From Candidatus Thorarchaeota archaeon (GTDB lineage: Archaea; Asgardarchaeota; Thorarchaeia; Thorarchaeales; Thorarchaeaceae): DNA of 54,266 nucleotides. The position numbers were made by a program, and so were the translations under genes. Of this stretch, positions 41,303-48,420 are shown piece after piece; positions within the stretch are counted from its first letter, which is position 1, and each line of letters begins with the position of its first letter. Under the pieces are notes generated by a model. It had not been told where the DNA came from and did no database searches. It saw only the letters and a program-made list of their open reading frames with translations. The stretch is taken from the NCBI GenBank assembly GCA_019894665.1, contig JAGXOC010000005.1, positions 6,724 to 60,989 of the forward strand, in the 5' to 3' direction.

Positions 41303-41725
41303 ATGTCAGACGAAACCTACGAAGGTGCAACCGCCGGAAAAGTATTAGTTTTTGATGCAAGTGAGACCGTTAAATTTCCATCTGCTTTCAAAAACGCTAT
41401 GGGGACCAATCAAGGTTTGATGGTTCTAGTGCACAAAGACCGACTCATCAAGATATTCCCCCTCGAGAGTGATGAAGTTTTATTCCTCAGTCTTGAGATT
41501 GGAAAACTCACAAATGACTTCTTGACCAAACTTTCTCAGATTTTCAAGAAGGCAGGTCTCGTTGATCTCTTATTCTCAACGGGAGTGTGTCTCCGTGGAA
41601 CAAGATGTTTTTACGAGTGCTACTTTAACCCTGGACAACTCAGTTCGGATCTTGCTGAACTTGAGAATTCACTCAAGGTTCTAGATGGAGTTCAAAGAGT
41701 TGTTGTTGAACGGGTATCAGTTTGA
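41303..41725 (+). CDS. AbrB-like / ACT-like small regulatory protein
   Basis: The protein of 140 residues has an N-terminal part resembling a swapped-hairpin AbrB fold (KVLVFDASETVKFPSAFKNAMGTNQGLMVLVHKDRLIKIFPL) and a C-terminal alpha/beta part that looks ACT-like (EIGKLTNDFLTKLSQIFKKA, then DLAELENSLKVLDGVQRVVVE), with three cysteines between (CLRGTRCFYECYF). Both assignments are by eye. A transcription factor or ligand sensor is plausible. GGAGA lies about 9 nt before the ATG at 41303. Its stop overlaps the TTG start of the next gene. Confidence 0.6.
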   Translation: MSDETYEGATAGKVLVFDASETVKFPSAFKNAMGTNQGLMVLVHKDRLIKIFPLESDEVLFLSLEIGKLTNDFLTKLSQIFKKAGLVDLLFSTGVCLRGTRCFYECYFNPGQLSSDLAELENSLKVLDGVQRVVVERVSV

Positions 41726-42459
41726 GTGAGAATCAACTAATTTCAACAAGTAGCATTGGTGTCATTAGTATGCAGGATATTTTCCAATTTATTACAGAGA
41801 TGATTAGTCAAGGCTATGTAGGTCTCTTCATCATCTGTTTTGCAATCAATATGATCCCATTCCTCAGTCCGAGCAATATGGTCCTTGCGGGAGCCGCAGT
41901 TTTGACTTTCTCGATTTTGGGGCCCGTTGGAATACCTGAAGCAGTCCTTATTGGAATAATAGTAGCGATAACCGCCACACTAGCTAAGCTGATTCATTTC
42001 TATGTTGTCAGAGGATCTAGAGTGATTCTCTCAGAGGAGCGACTGAAATCTCTGGATTCAGAAAAGGAACGAGTCAAGAAATGGGGTGCTCTAGCTCTCT
42101 TTATTGCCGCAGCGTCTCCTGTTCCTGATGATCCATTGATTGTCTATGTTGGTCTTACGAAATATAGCACTATCAAGTTCCTAATCAGCTATTTCACAGG
42201 AAAAGTAGCCGTGACAATTGCAGGAGCAATCATTGCTCTTCTTGGACTCGCCTTGGGTGGAGGATTCTTCGAGTCAATGCCTATCGTTGTGGCGTCGATT
42301 GCACTTACTGCCATCATCACTGGAATACTATTCAAACGAAAAACCGAGGGGCAAGAGTCGGATATGCTCCAAGATATTCTTGAAGATGAGCTGATTGGTG
42401 ACGAAGAGTCCGTGAACGAAAGAAATGATACTAATTCATCAGATATTGCGGATTTATGA
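41722..42459 (+). CDS. VTT-domain (DedA/SNARE-associated-like) membrane protein
   Basis: The 245-residue protein has five or six membrane segments. The hydrophobic core includes MIPFLSPSNMVLAGAAVLTFSI, a charged loop (RGSRVILSEERLKSLDSEKERVKKWGALALFIAA) and AASPVPDDPLIVYVGLTKYSTIKFLISYFTGKVA, reminiscent of the VTT/YqaA-type family with its conserved P-x-P-D-D and G-K residues. The family includes lipid scramblases and putative transporters. The C-terminal 35 residues are acidic and soluble. The start is the TTG overlapping the previous stop, or the ATG at 41770, which has GGTGT 8 nt upstream. Confidence 0.78.
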   Translation: MSENQLISTSSIGVISMQDIFQFITEMISQGYVGLFIICFAINMIPFLSPSNMVLAGAAVLTFSILGPVGIPEAVLIGIIVAITATLAKLIHFYVVRGSRVILSEERLKSLDSEKERVKKWGALALFIAAASPVPDDPLIVYVGLTKYSTIKFLISYFTGKVAVTIAGAIIALLGLALGGGFFESMPIVVASIALTAIITGILFKRKTEGQESDMLQDILEDELIGDEESVNERNDTNSSDIADL

Positions 42460-42517
42460 CTGGTACGGAATTCTTAAGAGGACAGCCAAGAACTTCAATG
42501 TAGTTTAGGTGACAATT

Positions 42518-42913
42518 TTGGTTGGTACAAGTTTAACAGAAGTGAAATGTTCTAAATGCAAGAACGTCTATGAATCAGATGTAATAGACCACATTGATTT
42601 GTCCGAAGACCGAGATATGATTAAATCCCTTAAAACTGGCAAAGCAAATCGGACTCAATGTCCGAAATGCAAGAAAGTCATGTATCTGTCACGAAGTATT
42701 GTTGTGAACTTTGAACCCGAAAATAGAATTGTTGTCTTTGACCCGTCGGCTCAAACTAAAGAAGCCAAGGACGAATTCATAGAAGATTATCGCAGTGTGA
42801 CTTCATACAACGAAACCCTTAGTGAGGTCGGCGAGGAAACCGAATTCATTGTCATCAGCAAATTGGACAAACTCAAGGAAATGCTTGATGAATATGTGAA
42901 AGCACGTAAGTAA
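42518..42913 (+). CDS. CpXC-domain zinc-binding protein
   Basis: The protein of 131 residues has two cysteine pairs, VKCSKCKNVYE and TQCPKCKKVMY, framing a short helical segment, as in CpXC-domain proteins, followed by a beta strand region (SIVVNFEPENRIVVFDP) and a helical C-terminus. The role is unknown. The start is chosen as TTG at 42518 because AGGTGA (42507-42512) lies 5 nt upstream; the GTG at 42509 is inside this ribosome binding site. It is followed at once by the duplicated ino1 tail on the opposite strand. Confidence 0.75.
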   Translation: MVGTSLTEVKCSKCKNVYESDVIDHIDLSEDRDMIKSLKTGKANRTQCPKCKKVMYLSRSIVVNFEPENRIVVFDPSAQTKEAKDEFIEDYRSVTSYNETLSEVGEETEFIVISKLDKLKEMLDEYVKARK

Positions 42914-42917
42914 TTTG

Positions 42918-43017
42918 CTAGAGCTTTCGTTTTCCTAACAGGAACTCCTCAACCCAACGTTCTGCCCTATACATGGTTGTAGGTGTTGGTGGCATTTTGA
43001 AACCATAGGCTGAGATT
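42918..43017 (-). pseudogene. Duplicated 3' fragment of the inositol-1-phosphate synthase gene
   Basis: On the minus strand this stretch encodes LISAYGFKMPPTPTTMYRAE followed by RWVEEFLLGKRKL and a stop. That is nearly identical to the last 33 residues of the intact synthase whose stop is at 43603 (there ISAYGFKMPPVPTTMYRAE...GKRKV). DNA identity over about 100 bp is high, including the stop. No start or upstream part exists. It is a gene remnant and shows that the ino1 3' end was once duplicated or that a second copy was replaced by the segment 43024-43602. Confidence 0.88.
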
Positions 43018-43110
43018 AACCATTGTAAGTGGTTATTCTCCTGTTCAGTGTGAGTTGGGTGAAACAAAGGATTAATTATGATTGTTTACCATATAACGCA
43101 GTTGAGAAAA

Positions 43111-43491
43111 ATGAAAACAGTTGGTTATTTTGACGGGACAGACTCATCACTTCTTACAATATTAGCTGCAAGTGGATTCTGTACTTTGCCACTGGGAAAT
43201 GAATGGGACAATCATGGAAAGATTGCATCCCACCTTCAACCCGGTGAAGTGGACATCATAATTGCATATTTGCACAAACTACTACCAACCAGTAAAGACG
43301 TGGAAAGACCAATACCAATACCTCTTAATTTGCTCTACCCGGCTAAGACGTATAATATCCCAGTCTTAGTAGTTGTTCCCAAAGATTTTCATGAGAAGGC
43401 AGAAAATCTCTTGGGGAAAGCTGCAGACTTTGTCAACATTGTGACACCCGAGGACCTTGAGGAGAACGTTCGAAAGATTCTTGATTTCTGA
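43111..43491 (+). CDS. Unknown alpha/beta protein inserted near ino1
   Basis: The 126-residue protein (MKTVGYFDGTDSSLLTILAA...) has alternating hydrophobic strands and helices: VDIIIAYLHKLLP, YNIPVLVVVPKDFHEKAENL, VNIVTPEDLEENVRKIL. This suggests a small nucleotide-fold or response-regulator-like domain without recognisable catalytic residues. I do not recognise the family. It lies on the opposite strand between the duplicated ino1 tail and the intact ino1, so it may have arrived with the rearrangement. An ATG at 43078 would add 11 residues; the ATG at 43111 reads more naturally. Confidence 0.6.
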   Translation: MKTVGYFDGTDSSLLTILAASGFCTLPLGNEWDNHGKIASHLQPGEVDIIIAYLHKLLPTSKDVERPIPIPLNLLYPAKTYNIPVLVVVPKDFHEKAENLLGKAADFVNIVTPEDLEENVRKILDF

Positions 43492-43501
43492 TAACACTCA
43501 G

Positions 43502-43606
43502 ATGCAATATTGGAATCGTGCATTAACCAAGTGGCAAGAGGTTGAGGTTCCTAAGGACTACAACCAGACGCGATTAGGGAGCTTCTATAGCAAACTGGTT
43601 AACTAG
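43502..43606 (+). CDS. Small ORF, 34 aa, between unknown gene and ino1
   Basis: This frame begins MQYWNRALTKWQEVEVPKDY and ends LGSFYSKLVN. Its stop overlaps the ino1 stop (CTAG). It looks like a normal hydrophilic protein sequence but is short, has no clear ribosome binding site, and could be the tail of a lost gene. Confidence 0.3.
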   Translation: MQYWNRALTKWQEVEVPKDYNQTRLGSFYSKLVN

Positions 43607-44679
43607 ACCTTTCTCTTCCCTAACAGGAACTCTTCAACCCATCTCTCAGCTCTATACATTGTTGTAGGTACTGGGGGCATTTTGAAGCCATAGGCTGAGA
43701 TTGATTCTAGAGACCCACTAAGACCTCTCTTCAAAGCTAGCTTTGTACCTCTGATAGCATCCATGAGTATAGGACCTGCGTTGGGGCCGTCCGTGACTTC
43801 CATTCGGATGTCTATTTTTACTGGAGCCCCTCCAAACTGACGTCCGTGAATATAGAAGAAGGAATCCCGGCTATTGTCCATAAATGAAACGAAATCGCTA
43901 GATCCTGCAACCAATGGGGCATCATAGGGCAAGTCTTGGCTAATCGCTTCGCTCTTAACGCCTCGTTTCCTCATCCTACCCCTGTAGTGGGAATCAAGTG
44001 ACTCCGCCCCACCACCAATATCGAGCTGGTAGCTTTCATCCACCTGGACACCTCTTGATACTAAGAGCTGGAGGATGCTGCGATGAAGTACTGTAGAGCC
44101 TAACTGGTCTTGAATGTCATCTCCAACTAATGGGAGACCTTTCTCTTCAAATTTCTTACTCCATTCAAGATCTGATGCAATCGGTATTGGGGCACCATTG
44201 ATGAAGGCACAACCAGCTTCGAGAGCTACGTTTGCATAATACTTGGTGGCTTCTTCTGCTGAACCGGGAATCAGGTTGATGAGAATCTCGGCTCCTGAAT
44301 CCTTGAGAACCTTCACCACATCCGCATCTTCAGCCGTTGAAACAGTGACAAGCGCCCTGAGCACGTCATCAATACCATCAAGTGCAGGCCCCTTCATCAC
44401 TTCAACACCAGTTTTTGGAACTTTGGCAAAAGCCATCACGTTGTTTGGTTTCGCAAATATTGCGTCTGCAAGATCAACACCCACTTTGGTGTCTGCTACA
44501 TCAAAAGCTGCAACAAACTGGATGTCTTTCACATGAAATCCTGCAAAATCAGGATGCCCAAGACCAATGACATCTTCACTAGATGTTGCTTTCATGTAGA
44601 ACTCAACACCCTGTACAAGCGCGCTTGCACAATTACCTACTCCAACAATCGCGACTTTTATTCCGTTCAAATGTGACAC
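43603..44679 (-). CDS. ino1: Inositol-3-phosphate (myo-inositol-1-phosphate) synthase
   Basis: The enzyme converts glucose-6-phosphate to inositol phosphate with catalytic NAD, the first step to inositol and archaetidylinositol lipids. The 358-residue protein has the N-terminal NAD site VAIVGVGNCASALVQGVEFY, INLIPGSAEEATKYYANVAL, FINGAPIPIAS, the catalytic-domain stretch VGDDIQDQLGSTVLHR and DIGGGAESLDSHYRGRMRKRG, matching archaeal/actinobacterial-type synthases. AGGTG lies 6 nt before the ATG. A TATA element (CTTATAAG) and a perfect 20-bp palindrome stand directly upstream. Confidence 0.96.
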   Translation of the reverse strand: MSHLNGIKVAIVGVGNCASALVQGVEFYMKATSSEDVIGLGHPDFAGFHVKDIQFVAAFDVADTKVGVDLADAIFAKPNNVMAFAKVPKTGVEVMKGPALDGIDDVLRALVTVSTAEDADVVKVLKDSGAEILINLIPGSAEEATKYYANVALEAGCAFINGAPIPIASDLEWSKKFEEKGLPLVGDDIQDQLGSTVLHRSILQLLVSRGVQVDESYQLDIGGGAESLDSHYRGRMRKRGVKSEAISQDLPYDAPLVAGSSDFVSFMDNSRDSFFYIHGRQFGGAPVKIDIRMEVTDGPNAGPILMDAIRGTKLALKRGLSGSLESISAYGFKMPPVPTTMYRAERWVEEFLLGKRKV

Positions 44680-44713
44680 CTCTGGCTCTTGTCGTGCGAA
44701 ATCCGGTGGATTT

Positions 44714-44742
44714 CTTATAAGTTATTCTATGTACATAGAATA
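44714..44742 (-). promoter_or_regulatory. ino1 promoter: TATA element and perfect 20-bp palindrome
   Basis: CTTATAAG (44714-44721) is placed 35 nt upstream of the ino1 ATG, as expected for an archaeal TATA box. Directly upstream of it TATTCTATGTACATAGAATA (44723-44742) is a perfect palindrome at the BRE/activator position. A dimeric regulator bound there would contact or block TFB, so ino1 is probably regulated. Confidence 0.6.
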
Positions 44743-45212
44743 GTTGACGCCTCAAAATCCGGGCGAAGGACTTATGTTGGTATGTTGCGTATATTATCTT
44801 GGACGATTGGCTGATACCCTTTTGCTCCGTGCATCGTGGAAATGATGCAGCCATGTTGAATCGGCATATACGAATGTCCTCTGCAGGGAAATTCGGATCT
44901 CTCACCCCCGAGGGTTCAGAGAAGTGTCTTGACAACGTGTGAATTGGAGCGCCACTCATGTTCAAAATAACAAAAGAGGGTGGACCTCGAGCCCGCAAAA
45001 TGGGCACAAAGTCTTAGGTGTCTGCCATCGTCCACCTCATTTTGAGATTTCCAATTATTAGCTAAGAATTATTAGGGATTTATTCCACCACGAGAAACAG
45101 CAGTACCCTCAAGATTAATTGAATCACAATCTATAGAGTTCCAGACATAGCTTTGCGACCCCTGAGGAAGATTCTACTTTTGAAGACCTGCAAATGTAAG
45201 AAGTGAGCGATC
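44743..45212. other. Non-coding gap between ino1 and the OB-fold gene
   Basis: No gene is convincing here. A plus-strand frame starting at 44853 (MLNRHIRMSSAGKFGS...) is stopped by TGA at 44940-44942. It continues in frame for 24 codons (IGAPLMFKITKEGGPRARKM...) to a TAG at 45015. A minus-strand frame (44633-45007) overlaps ino1 and reads as shadow sequence. The region should contain the promoter of the OB-fold gene, but I see no strong TATA box. Confidence 0.4.
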
Positions 45213-45635
45213 ATGGGATATCAAGAGAGAGAGCCGATTGAGGCTCATATTTCAGAACTCAAACCAAGAATGAAGAGCGTAAACATCTCATTCAAGGTCG
45301 TCGAAAAAGGTGAAGCCAGGGAAGTGACATCCAGAGCTGATGGAGAACAGCACCGCGTATGCGACACTGTTGTTGGTGATAGCACTGGTCTTGTGACAAT
45401 CCCCCTATGGGATGCTGCGATTGATGAAGTCGAGGCTGATAAGACCTATCGTCTTGAGAATGGTTACACTACCCTCTTTCAAGGACATCTTCGCCTCAGT
45501 ATAGGGCGCTACGGCACACTGAAAGAGGCTGAGGAAGCAATTGAAGAAGTCAACAGTGACGTTGATTTGAGCGCTGAAGAACACGAGCGCCGACCAAGTT
45601 ATGGCGGTGGAGACCGCGGTGGCGGTCGCTACTAA
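45213..45635 (+). CDS. OB-fold single-stranded DNA-binding (RPA/SSB-like) protein
   Basis: The 140-residue protein is one OB fold (ISELKPRMKSVNISFKVVEKGEAREV ... DTVVGDSTGLVTIPLWD ... IDEVEADKTYRLENGYTTLFQGHLRLSIGRYGTL) with an acidic helix and a Gly/Arg tail (SYGGGDRGGGRY). This is the pattern of the small crenarchaeal/thaumarchaeal-type SSB and of RPA-like proteins that coat ssDNA or bind RNA. The flexible RGG-like tail could mediate further nucleic acid or protein contacts. It stands alone. Confidence 0.88.
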   Translation: MGYQEREPIEAHISELKPRMKSVNISFKVVEKGEAREVTSRADGEQHRVCDTVVGDSTGLVTIPLWDAAIDEVEADKTYRLENGYTTLFQGHLRLSIGRYGTLKEAEEAIEEVNSDVDLSAEEHERRPSYGGGDRGGGRY

Positions 45636-45701
45636 TCCGAGTTCAGAATCATTCTATTTCGGGTGACATTACCATTGGTAGCGTCTGCCCATTTTTCTTT
45701 T

Positions 45702-45950
45702 TCATTTCAGACTTTCAGCAAGTAAGTCTACAACATCCACAACACGTATCGAGCTGTTAATCTGTTCTGCACCTGCGATGAGATTATGCTCACAGAATGG
45801 ACAAACAGTAGCGATTACTTCAGCATCAATTTCTTCTGCACTCTTCACTCTGTCCTCAGCAATCTTCTTGGACAATTCAACGTCATAAGAACGCAGACCT
45901 CCACCTGCACCGCAGCACATTGCAGCCTCTCTGGTAGTTTCCATTGCCAC
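45702..45950 (-). pseudogene. Truncated CCG-domain (HdrB/GlcF-like) Fe-S protein
   Basis: The 82-residue frame contains AAMCCGAGGGLRSYD and ATVCPFCEHNL, the second half of the CX31-39CCX35-36CXXC domain found at the C-terminus of heterodisulfide reductase HdrB/HdrD and GlcF/LutA-type oxidoreductases. The preceding cysteine and the rest of such a protein are missing, and a TGA sits immediately before the GTG start. Even so, AAAAGGAG lies 5 nt before the GTG, so the fragment may still be translated. It follows the SCP2 gene by 17 nt. It is probably a decayed remnant; a small stand-alone metal protein is an alternative. Confidence 0.6.
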
Positions 45951-45967
45951 TCATTCTCCTTTTAGAT

Positions 45968-46294
45968 CTAGAAAATGTGTCTTATCTTCATTAAATCGGA
46001 TGTTGACCCTTTCACCTTTAACTTCCGTTTGAAGAGCGCTGAGGTTGCACTCATTTCTTCGAGGAAAAGCTTTCGAATTGTTACTTCATCACTCTGAATT
46101 CTCATGTCTGGATTTTCTAACAGTCCTTCATGAACTGTGATATTGTTGTCCTTGACAACAAAGTGATATTCCGATCCTTCCTTCAAGGTAAGTTGTGCTG
46201 TTCGTTCCCATCCCTCGATGGCATCTTTAGTCTCTTCTCGTTCAAGTCCAATTGCGATTCGTTCTCGCATAAGTTTTAGCAGGTCTTGGGTCAT
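45968..46294 (-). CDS. SCP2 sterol-carrier-like protein
   Basis: The 108-residue protein matches the SCP-2 lipid-binding fold: GWERTAQLTLKEGSEYHFVVKDNNITVHEGLLENPDMRIQSDEVTIRKLFLEEMSATSALFKRKLKVKGSTSDLMKI. The G-xx-xP-D-xxI and the K-V-K-G-xxxDxMK signatures are clear. It would bind a lipid or acyl-CoA-like ligand in the cytoplasm. Its neighbours give no specific partner. Confidence 0.85.
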   Translation of the reverse strand: MTQDLLKLMRERIAIGLEREETKDAIEGWERTAQLTLKEGSEYHFVVKDNNITVHEGLLENPDMRIQSDEVTIRKLFLEEMSATSALFKRKLKVKGSTSDLMKIRHIF

Positions 46295-46376
46295 CTCTTA
46301 GCACTCCAATGTCCACGAGCAGGCTAAGGGCTAGATTTAGTTGTTTCCTTTCTGAACCGGTGATGTTCTAGATAAT

Positions 46377-46649
46377 TTATTCATCCCATTTTAATACTTC
46401 AATAAATTCAATTCCAACTCTATGCTCTCCATCAGGAAAATCAAAGGTGTTAAGTTTCACTTTGATTCTTCTCCCGCACACACCGACCATGTACATTGTT
46501 AAATGAACAGGGTCATACTCCTCAAGCACTTCTCTCAGTTTGAATATTTTCTTGTTTCCAGCATTGTTAAGGGCAAACTTCTCAAGTTCACCGAACTTTT
46601 TCTTTTCAATTGCTTTTACTAGTTTCTCTTTATCATATCCTTCTATCAT
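46377..46649 (-). CDS. Small conserved-looking protein of unknown function (90 aa)
   Basis: The 90-residue protein has a charged helical N-terminus (GYDKEKLVKAIEKKKFGELEKFAL) and a beta-rich C-terminus (LTMYMVGVCGRRIKVKLNTF, then HRVGIEFIEVLKWDE). Its start overlaps the stop of the KDPG aldolase gene by 4 nt (ATGA), so it is translated with the sugar-acid genes. No family is recognised. Confidence 0.7.
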   Translation of the reverse strand: MIEGYDKEKLVKAIEKKKFGELEKFALNNAGNKKIFKLREVLEEYDPVHLTMYMVGVCGRRIKVKLNTFDFPDGEHRVGIEFIEVLKWDE

Positions 46650-47344
46650 TCTAGTCGTATCTCCTTACCACTTGTGATTTTGAGGAAGCAATCCTCACTT
46701 CTGTATGCCTTTACAATATCAAGGAATTTTCTGACGTTCTCTGTAATCACTTCAAACCTACCTTCCTTGATTGCATTCTTGTCGGTAATGGCTCCACCTA
46801 CCCCAAGCGCATAGGCACCTGCTTCAAGCATAGGTCCTGCTGTGTCAAGATTCACGCCGCCGGTTGGAACAAGTGGAATCTGTGGTAACGGACCTCTGAT
46901 AGCTTTTAGATATGTAGCTCCCCCCACCGTGCCACAGGGGAAAACCTTCACAGCATCTGCTCCCAAAGTGTATGCATTATAGATCTCTGTAGGAGTGAGT
47001 GCTCCGGGGATGATAGGTTTGGAATGCTTAATGGCAGTTTCAATCAGGTCTCGCGAATAATTCGGACTCACGATGAACGCACTACCAGCTTTGATTACTT
47101 CTTCTGCCATTTTCCCATCAACAACTGTACCTGTTCCAATCAGGACCTTGTCTCCAAATTGCTCGACGAGCTGTTTCACGACATCGATTGCACCTGGGAC
47201 GCTCATGGTCACCTCAATAATGTTTACGTCTCCTTCTAGAAAGGCATCAGCCACATTGAATGCAATATCTGCAGACTCGACCCGGATTATCGGAATGAGA
47301 CCGGTGTCATAGATCAGTTTCATCGCTTTTTCTTTTGTCCACAT
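46646..47344 (-). CDS. 2-keto-3-deoxy-6-phosphogluconate (KDPG) aldolase family
   Basis: This class I aldolase cleaves KDPG (or a related 2-keto-3-deoxy sugar acid phosphate) to pyruvate and an aldehyde. In the 232-residue protein the Schiff-base lysine is in ADAVKVFPCG (Lys133), the general base Glu in NIIEVTMSVPGA (Glu44), and the phosphate site in IGTGTV and VPTGGVNLD. The C-terminus is somewhat longer than in bacterial Eda (about 205-215). It follows the PfkB kinase gene by 6 nt, so kinase and aldolase likely form a phosphorylative 2-keto-3-deoxy-acid branch. KDPGal or other stereoisomers are possible. Confidence 0.93.
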   Translation of the reverse strand: MWTKEKAMKLIYDTGLIPIIRVESADIAFNVADAFLEGDVNIIEVTMSVPGAIDVVKQLVEQFGDKVLIGTGTVVDGKMAEEVIKAGSAFIVSPNYSRDLIETAIKHSKPIIPGALTPTEIYNAYTLGADAVKVFPCGTVGGATYLKAIRGPLPQIPLVPTGGVNLDTAGPMLEAGAYALGVGGAITDKNAIKEGRFEVITENVRKFLDIVKAYRSEDCFLKITSGKEIRLE

Positions 47345-47350
47345 CTTGGC

Positions 47351-48346
47351 TCACCTATCGATACGAAGGCCTCTCTCGCGGCCCTTGATTAACTTCTCAA
47401 CCTCTGACTTGTAAACGAAGGCTAGATCTCCAGGAACCGAGTGTTTCAATGCGGAGAATGCTGAACCAAAATCAACTGCTTTCTGCAGGTCCTTCAACTC
47501 AAGATATCCATAGATGAATCCTGCACTACAGGAGTCACCTCCGCCTAGACGGTCCACAACTTCCACATCATAGACTGGACTCTTGTAGACTTTACCATCA
47601 GAATATGCAAAGACTGACCATTTATTCAGCAAGACTGAAGGAGTTTCTCTGAGTGTGATTACAACGACCTCGAATCCAAACTTGTCTATTAGTTTGGCAG
47701 CCACATCTTCGTAGTCCTTTCCTTCAATACCGTAGACTACCTTCGTGTCTTCTTCAGTAGTGATTAATATATCAATGAACTCAGATGCTGGCTCTGTGAA
47801 CTTCTGGGCTTCCTTGGGAGTCCATAGTTTTCCTCGGTAGTTGACGTCGTAAGATATCTTTGCACCTTGCTCCTTTGCGACTCTGAGTGCTTCGCTTGTT
47901 GCATCTGCACAACTGGAACTTAGCGCAGGAGTGATCCCACTGGTGTGGAACACTTTGGTCTCTTTCAGGACCTTCTTCCAGTCAACTTCTCCCGGTTTTA
48001 TCCTACTGATAGCGGACTCCTTGCGATCATAGATCACGCGATTAGTTCTAGGAGCCGCTCCAAACTCAACAAAGTAGACTCCACATCGACTGTCTGGATC
48101 CCAGAGAATGTGGGATGTATCAACTCCATGCTCTCGAGCCTTGTTTCGGATGAAATGTCCGATGGAGTTGTCTCCTAGCTTGGTGACATATGCTGAGTTC
48201 AACTCTAATCTCGCACAGGCCACTGCTACGTTCATCTCTGCACCACCTGCATGAGCATTGAAACTCTCAGTCTGTTCAAATCGCTTAAAGTCTGGAGGGG
48301 AGAGGCGAAGCATCACTTCTCCAAAGGTAACAACGTCATAACCCAT
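47351..48346 (-). CDS. PfkB-family sugar kinase, probable 2-keto-3-deoxygluconate kinase
   Basis: The 331-residue ribokinase-fold protein begins with VVTFGEVMLRLSPPDFKRFEQTESFNAHAGGAEMNVAVACARL, the pattern of KDG kinases (GExMLRLxPP, GGAxxNVA). It ends with the PfkB signature DRLGGGDSCSAGFIYG, in which the Asp is the catalytic base. With the aldolase gene 6 nt downstream it most likely phosphorylates 2-keto-3-deoxygluconate or -galactonate at C6 before cleavage. Fructokinase or another sugar kinase cannot be excluded by sequence alone. Confidence 0.9.
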   Translation of the reverse strand: MGYDVVTFGEVMLRLSPPDFKRFEQTESFNAHAGGAEMNVAVACARLELNSAYVTKLGDNSIGHFIRNKAREHGVDTSHILWDPDSRCGVYFVEFGAAPRTNRVIYDRKESAISRIKPGEVDWKKVLKETKVFHTSGITPALSSSCADATSEALRVAKEQGAKISYDVNYRGKLWTPKEAQKFTEPASEFIDILITTEEDTKVVYGIEGKDYEDVAAKLIDKFGFEVVVITLRETPSVLLNKWSVFAYSDGKVYKSPVYDVEVVDRLGGGDSCSAGFIYGYLELKDLQKAVDFGSAFSALKHSVPGDLAFVYKSEVEKLIKGRERGLRIDR

Positions 48347-48420
48347 CTGTCACAACTCAACGTGTTTAACAAGTGAATACATACGCTTCGAAATGTTAAA
48401 TCTACCGTTGAGACTGGTCT

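Noticed and set aside
44633-45007. Minus-strand 124-aa frame upstream of ino1
   Set aside because: It overlaps the ino1 start and its TATA/palindrome promoter and has the composition of a non-coding shadow.
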